Below are positions 44,527-56,500 of a stretch of 64,000 nucleotides of DNA, one piece after another. The stretch spans positions 87,740,712 to 87,804,711 of the forward strand of contig NC_077224.1 of assembly GCF_024763615.1 (NCBI RefSeq). Direction: 5' to 3'. The notes below the pieces were generated by a model that did no database searches, had not been told where the DNA came from, and saw nothing but the letters and a program-made list of their open reading frames with translations. This DNA comes from Phlebotomus papatasi. Taxonomy: Eukaryota > Arthropoda > Insecta > Diptera > Psychodidae. The first letter of the stretch is position 1; the number at the start of each line of letters is the position of its first letter. The position numbers were made by a program, and so were the translations under genes.

Positions 44527-47500
44527 GTAAAGAATAGAAATGGAGCCAAAAAGGTGTTTGAAAAGTCAACCATAAAATTCTTTTGCTGATTGTGCTTTCT
44601 TTTCTCACACCATCCTCCTCGCCTTTTGGCGGAAAACTGACAAAAAAAGGTGGATTGTTTGACACTGACCAGGAAGATTTACGGCTTGCCTTTGGGTATG
44701 CTGTGGACATTGCAAATACGGAAATCCTGGGAGCATCCAGTGATTTCCAATTGGAAGCTGCACAAGTTGAAGTACCCTTTGGCAATGAGTATTTAGTGTC
44801 AAAGAAACTCTGTCGTCTACTGAAGGTGAGTTCATTTTAATTTTAGAACACTCACTTAGCGTCCTAATTAATTTTCATAAAAGTGCGTGTATCAATTGAT
44901 GAATATTATTTCTGGCAACAAACGCCAATAGAAATCCCGCAAGTTTATTTACCAAATATTTTCTGCATAATTATGTTGATTTTTCCTAAATCAAAATGTA
45001 CACTCTGTCTGTCAATTTAATATTGACTAAAGTTAAAGTAGCAGCCCTAAGAGAAAATTACACTCTCCAAAATGAAGAAAATATAACACTTGTGATGAAA
45101 TTAAGGGGCTGACAATTTGTTATTATTACGCCAAATTATTCAACCATTTATCACACAAATCCGTTTTTTTTTTAATTAAAATAAAATTAAAAGCAAGAAA
45201 ATCGATAAAACAAAAATTATTTAGCCGAGACACATACCGCATAGAAGAAAATAGTAAATAGAAAAGTCCATGCTTATGCATTCAAATAATCTAGCGACCT
45301 TTTCACTATATTAAAAACCACTGAGATTACCAAAAAACGATGGCAAAACGTCACAGACTTTGCGAAGTGCTCGAACTCGTGACTTATATGCTATCCCTCT
45401 AAAGTACTTTCTCATCATTTACCGTTTACCGGTTCTCAACTGATTTGAAATTATGCATAAATCACTCAAAAATCCTCCAAAATAGTTTTAAGAGTAGTAG
45501 AATTGATTTTCGGACAAAAGTTACTTATCGATTCATAACCGATTCATCATCATCGATATCATTCGCGTTTTCCGACGGTTGATTCAAAGTATTATCAATT
45601 CCGGTAAACGTTGTGAGATGGGGCAGCTAAGAAAAAAAAATTTTTCCCAAAGCTTTCGGCTCAGACTCCAAGCCTTCCTCAGTGGCTGGGACCGGAAAGA
45701 GCACTTTTTAATTCGGGTTGTAAAAGATTCGATGAATAAAACAGTGCTTTTTCCGACCCCAGTCACTGAGGAAAGCTTGGAGTCTGAGCCGAAAGCTTTG
45801 GAAATTTTTTCTTCAGGACACAAAATATTTTGTTTAAGGACACAAAATATTTGCCTGAGTAATCTCCAAAACCGGTGGAAGCCAAAATCCCGAACGCTAA
45901 AACGTGTTGTTCACATGAAGTATAGAGGTAACTTTAAATTCACCTAAAACGTGGCACTCACACCGTAAGGATCACCGTGCAGCATCCGCTAGGCAGAGCA
46001 TGCGTGAAAGCAGGTTCGCATAGGGGAGACCGAGGTAGATTTGACACCAAATGAAATTTTTTCGTTGCGCGTAATTTGTACAAAAATTGTTTGAATGACA
46101 CTGATAAATACTTCAATGAATTGAATAGCAAGGGAAGTATATAATTCAAATAAAGTGTGGTTTCCTCAATATTCCTTCGAAGGCAAACTATATGATACCA
46201 CTATCTAATAATATATACGGCTAATTCTACCTCGGTCTCTCCTAATAACTATGCTGAGAAAAGTGGTCCCGGGAGGTGGAAGATGAAAATTTTGAGAGCT
46301 AAAAAAATCGAGGGCTTATTATGCACAACTCTCTCTCTGTAGAGTTCGAGCAGTACTATGTTCAAGACAGTGTAAATGACTTTTTGATGTAAGTCTCAGC
46401 TACTAATAAAAATTTCGATCGCTCAGAATAAGAAACGAATAACTCGCAGTAGGAAAATTTAGCAAGAGAGCGATATAAAGCTGAGATTTTATGCAAAGTA
46501 TATGATTTTTTAGATTTAAAATCTGTATAACTCATTATCTTTCAAGTATAATATTCACAAGGGTATAAAGAAGTATCCAAAAAACGAATAAAACGATTTT
46601 TGGAAAAAAAAAATTAGTTGTTCGACTTATATTCTGAGTCATCGATTTATAGAGAAAAGCGTACGGTTGTAGCTCAATTAAATACCTGTATTTTTCAGTT
46701 ATTCTACTCGTAATTTCCTACATTCTCAATTTATTATGTATTTTTCGTACAAAAAAATAGAAGAAGGGTAAAAGGAAGCTTGGGCAAATCTCATATCTTA
46801 AAAGATATGAGATATGAGCTAAAGTGTATCGCTTTAAACACTTTTTATCATGTAATGTCTCATATTTTTAATTTAGTACTTTTTTTTACTTTCTTTAAAT
46901 TCTAAAATATTTATATTTTAATAAAAATGACGCACAAATAATACAGAATTTTGAGAAATATTGAGCGATGTTTGTGTCTCGGCTAAAATCATTTTTACTG
47001 TTTTTTTGTTCACAGTTTGTTAAATTTTCGACCTTTTTCTTTTACTAATCTCTTTTGTGCTCCTTCTGGTAATAAAATGAAAGTAGAAAGTCTAGAATTC
47101 AATAAACAGTGAGCGAAAAAACTGGAAGCCCTATAAGTTGTGTGTGTCTTAGCTCAATCGTTCTCACAATTTCACATAATTTCTAAATCGTGCTTAGCAA
47201 GTTCAATAAAAAGAAAATTGTCTGAGAATTGAAATATAAATAAGCAAATCTGTGAGAAAAGATAAAGGTTTGACAGAAACCGTAAGGATCTAACTGTCAA
47301 ATCTGCCAAAAGAACTGTATTATTCTGTCATTCTAGTATCTAATTCTGGTAATAAATTTAATTGAATTTAATTAAATACAGAAAAACGAAAAGAAATATG
47401 ATAGTAAATACATTTTTAAAAAATATTCACAACAAAGTTTATAAAAATTAGTCCTAATAATTCATTGCGGTGAGATGGTATGTGTCTTAGCTAAAGGTTT

Positions 47501-50500
47501 TTAATTTTCGGATTTTCTTTCTATTACTAAAATATCTTAGTTTAAACTCTTTTATACCTTTCTATTTTTTTTAATTTCTGAATTTTATTTATTTTCCAAT
47601 TATGTAAATTACTCCTGTTGTACTAAAAGTTTTACTTATCAGCCCCTTGGGTAACATTGAAATGAAATAACAAGATGATGAGTTTACTCTAAATTACCAT
47701 TGCATGATGCTCCACCAATAAATAATTCATGAAGAATCACTGAGAAAGAGAAAATAAAAAAAAATAGGAAAATATAGGAGATAATCCTGGGAAAAACAAC
47801 ACAATATTTCCCCCAACATAGAGTGGTGTAGCTGCCATAATTGGACCACAATCTCCCGCCTCAGCTGTACATGTTCAGAGTATTTGCGATGCCAAGGAAA
47901 TGCCCCACATTGAGACACGCTGGGAGCCCATCTCCAACACCGGCTTGCCCTCCCTCAACATCCATCCACATGCCCAGACGATGAGTCGCGTCATTGTGGA
48001 CCTTGTTCGTGCCTTCGATTGGAAATCATTCACAATTGTCTATGAAAACGGTGAGTTTCACATGCAGTTGCATGCGACTGACTATCGATTGCATTAAATT
48101 TTGCACGATTTCTGCCCTTAGCGCCTTATCTCGTGGCTCTATCTGATCTCCTGAAGCTCTACGATCCTAAAGGACATACCATCACTGTTAGACAGCTAGA
48201 CCTAGGCCTCCAGGACAACTACCGGGCAGTCCTGAGGAGAATCAAAGTTTCCGAAGAGAAAAATATCATCCTCCACTGTTCAGCAACAATTCTACCAGAA
48301 GTCCTGAAGCAGGCCCAGCAAGTGGGAATAATCACTGACCAACATCAGTTTATTATCACCTCACCAGACCTTCATACCCTTGACCTCGAACCCTACCAAT
48401 ACAGTGGAACAAACATCACTGGTATTCGTTTAATTGATCCTGAAGATCCAAGACTCGTCCAAGTGACCGATTTGTGGAAGAGCCTGCATGAAGAGCAGGG
48501 TCTGGAGCTACCAGAATCCCTACTGCCCAATAATATAAGGACAGAGGTAGCTCTGACTTTCGATAGTGTCCTAATCTTTGCAGATGCCTTAAATCAACTG
48601 CATGGGAATAAACAACTAAGCCCTGTCCCATTGAACTGTGACGATGGGGACACCTGGATCAGTGGATACAGCATTATCAACTACATGAAGACGGTAAGGG
48701 ATACTCTCAAACCTTAACAGACACCTTTGGAATACCCAGCGAGCACAGTTAGTTGAAAAAAGCGGCGTTTTCATCATATTTTTGTTGAGTTGATTAGCAA
48801 AAATATGGTTAGCAGTTCTCGAAGAAAAAGTGCTAACCAAAAAAATTAATATTAAATTAATTAAAAAAATTAATTAAAAATTAATTTAATTAAAATTAAA
48901 TTAAATTAATAATTAAAAATTAAAAGCTGAATTAAAATAAGTTAGAATTTGGTGCTCGCTGGGTAATTATGTCCCGAGATGTCTTTCAAGTTGGATTATA
49001 AATCTAATGGCTAGAGATATTAATTCTGAGCCTTCGATGACCCCAACATAAAGTCATTTGTAACCCAAAACCGTTACTTTTTGGATATTTTTCTTTATTA
49101 ACAATCTTTTTTTTTGTTCAGGGAAAATATATTTAACTTTCTTGACAAGTTATTTCATTATAATTTAGGCCACGCCCCCTAAATTTGTTACAGATAGCAG
49201 AAGTCGAACCTACCAATTTCTTATAAGTATTTTACTAGTTTATAAGACCGACAATAAACTACACTCTAACAATATCAAACACGCCAAATTATTTTAAAAA
49301 AGGATCTAAACAAATTTACCTGTTAAAATATAGACCACGCCCCCTTTTCTATTATTTATTCCAATTACCAGTTTCGTTTCAATTGATTTCAACTTCAATT
49401 TGAATTTCAATTTATTAACATAACTGGTTTTCTCGTATTTTAGGACAGAATGTCCTTCCGGTGAGCGTCGGTGTATTGGGTGCAATCCAAAATAAAACAC
49501 ACAATCTACCAGAGCTTTCGACACATATCGTGTCTTCTTCAGTGGTTCTTTGGATATTTAGTCAAGTTTTGGTCTACTTTTTTACACATCAGTTGTTTGA
49601 AATTAGTTAGGAGCGAATTTCTTTTCTTTCTTTGTTACACAGCAAACGGCTTGGTACTTGGAACTGGTCTTCGGTTAGTGCTCTTGAGTTAACGCTCTTC
49701 CATGTTTTAGGAATAGTGGCCATCGCCGTCTTAACATTGACCTACCCCCAATGTAAAAACGATTGAAAAATTCTTCCAAATCTTGTATGAACGGTCTGCA
49801 TTATTCGAAAAGAGTTTTCATAAAATAAGAGAAAAGCCAAAAAAAAAACGAGTGAGAAAATCAGATTGTAGTCCTTCCGGAATTTGCGACACTTATACTA
49901 GCTTCAGACCTAAAGCTTAGTCATATGGCATAATTGCTCTAATTTCTGATCAATCACAATTTTTTGGAAAAATATGACTTTGGATCGGATTATTAAAGAT
50001 AAATGACTTATTATGCTCTCAAAAAGCAATAAAATTGCTCGCAATTTAGGATTTTCTGACCTTCGGAAACTGGACTAAACTTCTAGTATTAACCCTTTAA
50101 AGACGATTCGAACACCGGTGTCCCATAAAGAAAATAATTTTTCCTGACTACCTAAAGTTATTTTTTCTAATGTCTGTACATAATTGTAAAGTAGAAGGTT
50201 GAAGGAATCTAGAATGTTTTTTTGCAAGTCTATAGCTATTTGCTATATAGTAAATATTTAAGCTCAAAAATGGCGAATTTTTAAATTCTCAAATTCATAA
50301 TTGATTTTATTTATTTTTTATACTTCCAATTTTTTTAACCAAAACCCTTTTGGCAATAAAAACTACAATACTCATACGTAATATTTTTCATTAAATCGAA
50401 AAATATTATTCATTGGTATTGTCAGAAAAAATATTTAAATTTTTGGGCTATTTTTGTCCCTATCGTTCATAGAAGCACAAAATACACCGAATCAGACTCT

Positions 50501-53500
50501 GTTGGACTTTCCAAGATTAGATGTAAAACTTATCATTGATTATTTTTCTCAGTTTAATTCTTTTTGTTGATTTTCATCCCGTAAAAAGTGTCTCGTCGTT
50601 AAAGGGTTAAGACCGCTTTATACTCAATAGATGATGACCCTCTTTTTGGGATTCGTAGGCTCAGCATACGCACTCTGAGCCTTCCAATGACACAGTGACT
50701 GTACCACAGATGGTGCCAGGGTGTCTTACCACTCACCCTGAAGCAGGTCAGGGAGGCAACCTTGAGATTGCAATAGGGGAGGGTTGCCAATGGCGAGGAG
50801 CGTAACGACGGTAACGACACGATCGCTACTTTGTCGTTGTCTGGCGGAAAAATCTTCTAGAAGACTCAGGCCGGCCCTAAACAACTTGAGTTGAAAATTT
50901 CATCAAATCAAAACAGTTTCTAACCGTTTTTAAACCGATAAAAATGCCTTTAATTGAAAACTCCAGTATGCAACCTTAATAGTGCTATACTGTTCTGAGG
51001 TGTGTCTGCATGCATTATCGACTTTTCTTAATATTGGTTCATGTCACGACTTTTTGGTGGTTTTAGAACACGGCCGAGGACTAGGGAAAACAGTCGAGGC
51101 AGGAACCAACACAAAGAAAAGTCGATTATTATCGAGACACTTTATTTGGTATTGCAATGTAATCATAACAATATGCCTCGTGTTAGAAGAATCTGCTGAT
51201 CGTAGATCGCCCAGGAATGCCTTCACCGAAGTAAATGCTTCTTCCGTGTTCCTGAAGGTTTTTTGAAAAGTCGATAAAGTAGACGCACTTGAGAACAGTA
51301 AAGCGCTAAAAACATGTTCATTTTTCATTGGAATAGCACCATAAAGGCGGTTCTAGACACTACTTCGTACTCTTGTTCTCTTTTCAGTCCCACACGAAAG
51401 GCCTCACGAGAGATATTAAATTTGACCACAGAGGTCACAGAACTGACTTCCTCCTGGACATTGTGGAACTAGGATCAGCTGGACTTGACAAAGTCGCCGT
51501 GTGGAATTCTTCAGAAGGACTAGCTTCAGCAAGAACCACGGCTCCTTTAGATGCACTCGCTGACGATGGAAGCTTAAAGAACAGGACTTTTATCGTCCTT
51601 ACAGCCTTAGTGAGTCTTTGAAAGTCAAAATCGATTTGCCTATTACTTTTAGGATTTTTTTCAGAGTCCTCCATATGGAATGCTCAAGCGATCTCCGAAT
51701 AAACTTACGGGGAATGATCGTTTCGAAGGATTTGGTATTGATCTCATTCATGAACTCTCCTTGATGCTGGGCTTTAATTACATATTCCATCTGCAAGAAG
51801 ATGGGGTTTATGGATCCAAAGGAGAAAATAATGAATGGAATGGGATGATTAAGGAACTCCTTGAATACGTAAGTTGAAAAATGTTTAGGTCTCTTCGTTA
51901 ATTAATTTGCAATTTTAATTTTTAGAGGGCAGATTTGGCCATCACGGATTTGACAATCACTGCAGATCGCGAAGGAGCAGTGGACTTTACCATGCCTTTT
52001 ATGAACCTTGGGATTTCCATCCTTTACCGAAAGCCTACAAAGGTTTATCTTGAACTCATTATCTAGGATAGTCCTGTGATTTATTTTTCTTTAAATTTCA
52101 GCTTGCTCCATCTCTTTTCTCCTTCATGAGCCCCTTCAGCACTGAGGTCTGGCTTTATTTGGGTTTTGGCTACTTGGGTGTCTCAGTCTGCCTCTTCATC
52201 CTAGGCAGAATCTCACCCGGTGAATGGGATAATCCCTATCCCTGCGTGGAAGAGCCTGAGTTCCTTGAGAATCAATTCAGCTTCCGGAATGCCCTTTGGT
52301 TCACAATTGGTGCACTTCTGCAGCAAGGAACAGAATTGGCAGCTAAGTAAGTCTCATATTAAACTTTTTCCTTTTCCTCTGATTAATCATCCTCAATCCG
52401 CCTACCAAAAGAGCCCCATCAACACGGGCTGTTGCGTCAATCTGGTGGTTCTTTACCCTCATCATGGTATCATCGTACACGGCAAATCTGGCTGCTTTTC
52501 TCACCGTTGAATCCCTTTCTCCCACAATTGGTAGTGCTGAGGATCTAGCAAATGCCAATGGTGCGGTTAAGTACGGTGCCAAGAGGGACGGGAGTACTTT
52601 CAATTTCTTCAAGGATGCCGAATATCCGACATACCAGAAAATGTACGAGTACATGAAGGAGAATCCCGATCTGTTGACATCATCTAATCCAGAGGGATTG
52701 GCACGTGTTAAATCCGACAATTATGCCTTCCTCATGGAATCCACCTCCATTGAGTACATCATTGAACGCGAATGCGATGTAACACAAGTCAATGGCTTAT
52801 TGGATGATAAGGGTTATGGCATTGCCATGAGAAAGAGTAAGTTCCTAATGCTTTGCCTTTTAGCAAAAAGTATTCTAAGGTAAAGTACCCTCTAGTCGGC
52901 CGGTTTCTCAACTCGGCCAGTTGAATTATTTAACCAAATTTTTAACGTTTTATAGTCAATTTCTATGAAATTTTCACTGATTTACTTTATATATAATATA
53001 GTACACCTTCTAATGTTAAATCGGTAAGACCATAACAAATCTAAGTAAATTGAATAAATAGTCGCACTGGCCGAGTTGAGAAACCGGCCGACTAGAGGGT
53101 ACTTTACCTTATACTTCTCTTTTTACTATTGGAATTCAAATTGGGAAGTATAAATGAGATTAGAGACACCGCTGTGAATCATATAAATTATGGGATATTT
53201 TATAGCCAGGTGTTATGTGTCTTAGCTAGGCGGTATGTGTCTTAGATCGGAGTATTCAAGATCTGTTGTGCTATTCGAGTGAAAAATGAAAAGAGGAAAT
53301 CTTGAAAATGCGTAAGAATGACTGTTCTCGTCGACTTTTCTTAGTGTTGGTTCTTGTCACGACTATTTGATGGTTTTGGAATACGACCAGGACTGGGGAA
53401 AAGAGTCGAGGCAGGAACCAATACAGAGGAAAGTCGATAACGCAGAAGCACATGAAAACACTAATTTTTCCAGGATTCAAGGTTTCTCCTTTTTATTTTT

Positions 53501-56500
53501 TCATTACGGAATAACACTATTAACCGCTATTGTGTCTGCATATAGGAAACTAGCTAAGACACATAGCAAAACTCATAAAAAAATATAGTAAACTCAATAC
53601 AACAATCTTAACATGAATTCGGTTTTTCTTCCCTACCTCATTCTAAATGTTTTAATTTTTACTTTACGAAGCTTAATATAGTTTTTATAGGTTTCTGGTA
53701 TATGCCTTGGCTAACCATTTTCTAGTTGGAAAATTTAGATTTTAATGGATTCTGATTTTAGCATAATAATGATTAAATTATCTTTACAATTATAAGCTAA
53801 GACGTAATAATCCCTAATCTTTCCGTACAGAAGTAGATCTTGAAAAATTCGAAAACCTATGTGAAGATCCAAAAAAAGACTTTCTTTCTTACTTCTTAAT
53901 ACTTTCGCAAGGTGGCGGAAGTTACATTCCGTTCGAATTTCGAAGTGCTCAAGTGTCAAAATGTGACGTTCTTCACATTGTTGTGAAGAAGAAAACAGAA
54001 CAATGACGTTTACTGTTCTTGCCCCAGTATTTAATCACTGAATAACTCGTTTGCCAGCTTTTTGTGATATTTGATACATTTTCCCTACCTTGTTCGAAAA
54101 TTTAGCATGACAATTCGAAATTGAATTTGAATTCATCGAACTTCAACAACTTTTTGTGCAAATAGAGTTCCATTTACCTTTTATCCAAGACACTATTGGA
54201 GAATCAAACTCTACTTCTGTTTGGGCTCAATAGAAGGTATGTTTTTATAGGTTTCTGGTGTGTGTCTTGGATAATTCTTTTCCATTTTGAAGGAAACCTC
54301 GAAGAATTTTACATTTCTAATATGTTATTGTCAATCCTTATGGCCCTGGCACACTTTCTAGATCAGAAAATTTCCATCAAACCAAAATTCACATATCTTT
54401 CTTTCTCACTCGTTTTGCATATGTCTATCTCATTCTTTCGTGCTCAAAATTAGATTGAACTAAATTTGATTTGATCTGATGTTCAAAAGAAGAAGAAGAG
54501 TCCGAAAAGCTGGGATAAACATATGGGATAAACTTTTGATTACAAGAAATTTTCCTGATTTAAAACGTTTGCCGCAACCATGAAGAAATTGAAAATTAAA
54601 TTAAATTTAAGATCGAAAACACTGAGTTAATTAAACCTAAAGTTTCAAGATTAGGTTAAGTTTAAGATTTCACTCAAAATTGAGAAATTATTTTAAATAT
54701 ATAAAACAGTTTAAAGTCTTAAATACCAGAGTCATACTCATAGTTCAGAACTCGTTTACGAAATTTAAATTTAATTTTGTATAGTGTACAATTTAAGAAA
54801 TTTTTGATTTGCAAACCTTTTTTCAGGATTGAGTGTAAAATTCTTATATTCCATTTGAAAATATTCGTGCTATTTTTAAATTATTCTGGGTTTATTTTAA
54901 CACAATCAGGGCTTACTTTTGCATTCTTTCGGCTAATTTTAAATCTATAAGGGGTAATTTTAAGTATGGCTTGTTAATTTTAAACGTTTTAAACTGTTCT
55001 TCTTTCTGTCACAGATATTTCTATCATAATTTACAATCTTTTATCCTCAGATTCTCCATATCGCAATGCTTTAAGTGCAGCAGTTCTCAAATTACAAGAA
55101 CAGGGAAAACTCACTGTCCTCAAGATAAAGTGGTGGAAGGAGAAACATGGTGGCGGTGCATGTTTGGTAAGAATATTAAAAACTTTTCTGTGAAATCTCT
55201 CACGTACCCCTCCTTGCAATCCTTCTATCTCAAAAAATACAAAATAATCTCGCGTTATTCAATACCCATTCCGGAATTTCTTTTTATCTCTCTGTTTTTC
55301 TTATTTATTGCTTTTCAATGGGTAAAAGGCCGCTAGTGAAGATGGTGGTGCACTTGCTTTGGGAATTGAAAATGTGGGTGGTGTCTTTTTGCTCCTGTTC
55401 ATTGGCTGCGTGGCAGCTGTTGTCATCTGTCTCTTGGAATGTCTTTTTGATATCAAAGCACGCGCCAAAGAGCTCAAGGTTCGTGATGATTCTCCCAAAG
55501 GAATCTCCCATTCCCTTTACTTCAATCTCCCTGACTTTTTTGTCATTCCCTTTCATGCAACAAGATACAGAGAACTTGTGTGTTATCCATTTCAAATGCT
55601 ACATCATCATCTCTATGAGAAAACTATTTCACGAACAAATCCCTCATTGCATTTCAATTGCTTTTCCCTGGAATTTTTGCACTTTTGAACAGAATGCCAA
55701 TGTCTTCCGTTCTTTTTGGACAGAAAATTCTGCAAGAGGACAATGCCCCTTCCTTGATTTTTCAGCTGTGATTCTTTCATAATAATAATTGTGGCACAAC
55801 GTTTCATAGAGGAACCTAGGCCTTCATTCAAGGGGAATTTGGAACATACATTAACATTTTTTCTTATACGGGATGAGATTGCCAGTCCGTAAAGGGGATT
55901 CGAACCCGTCCGAAACTTGACCCATTGAGTGTCCTAATTCTTTCATAACAATCATGAAAATTCTGGCACTTTTGAGCTGATAGGGTAGCGGCATTACTTA
56001 TGGCCAAATTAAGGACATATTTGCTCACAGCTTCTTTTCTTTTTGACCAATTAAGATAAAATTTTAACTATAATCTCTTAAAAGTACCTCCTTTCCATAT
56101 ATCCCAGTGAATTTATTAGGAAATTCCCTTAAGCCTCAGAAAAAGTATGAATTTTCCAAAAATATAAAATTCATAACTTGTGGCCACTTTTACTGACTTA
56201 TGGCCGCTTGTGGAATGACTTGTGGCCATAATGTAAAATGATGCAAAACAAACTTATAAATAAAATATTTTAAGTGCAAAAGAAAAGAAAAAGATTTTAG
56301 GTAGTTTCATAAATTTTTATTATTTTTTTCTTAAGTTTTTGTAGTTCTTATTCATGATTGTAGCATTGCACTATTAATTGCTTCTCATCCTTCTATTCAC
56401 TCATGGCCCACAATCCGTTTTTCATAATGAAAAATGCATATTTGACTGCATGAAAAACCCATCTCATAATACCCTCTGTCTCCTTTTGTAAGGGCATTGC

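Larger units (their letters stand above)
45161..47560. other. intron 2 of iGluR-2: repeats only
   Basis: Contains a hairpin (45640-45812, AAAGCTTTCGGCTCAGACTC arms), a MITE (46021-46245) and several GTGTCTTAGCTAA words (45222, 46970, 47139, 47482). No exon seen. Confidence 0.55.

Noticed and set aside
45579..45947. 122-codon frame
   Set aside because: It spans both arms of a hairpin repeat, so its N and C parts mirror each other at the DNA level; no homology to a protein family.
52343..52720. 125-codon minus-strand frame
   Set aside because: Shadow of the conserved M3/S2 exon on the other strand.
54971..55336. 121-codon frame across iGluR-2 exon 10
   Set aside because: Wrong frame for the exon; the real frame is fixed by NSPYR and by phases.
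55359..55688. Exon a of M4 read as a terminal coding exon with a long C-tail to 55688
   Set aside because: Not fully excluded, but the 150-nt size match with exon b and lack of a nearby AATAAA favour splicing at 55478.
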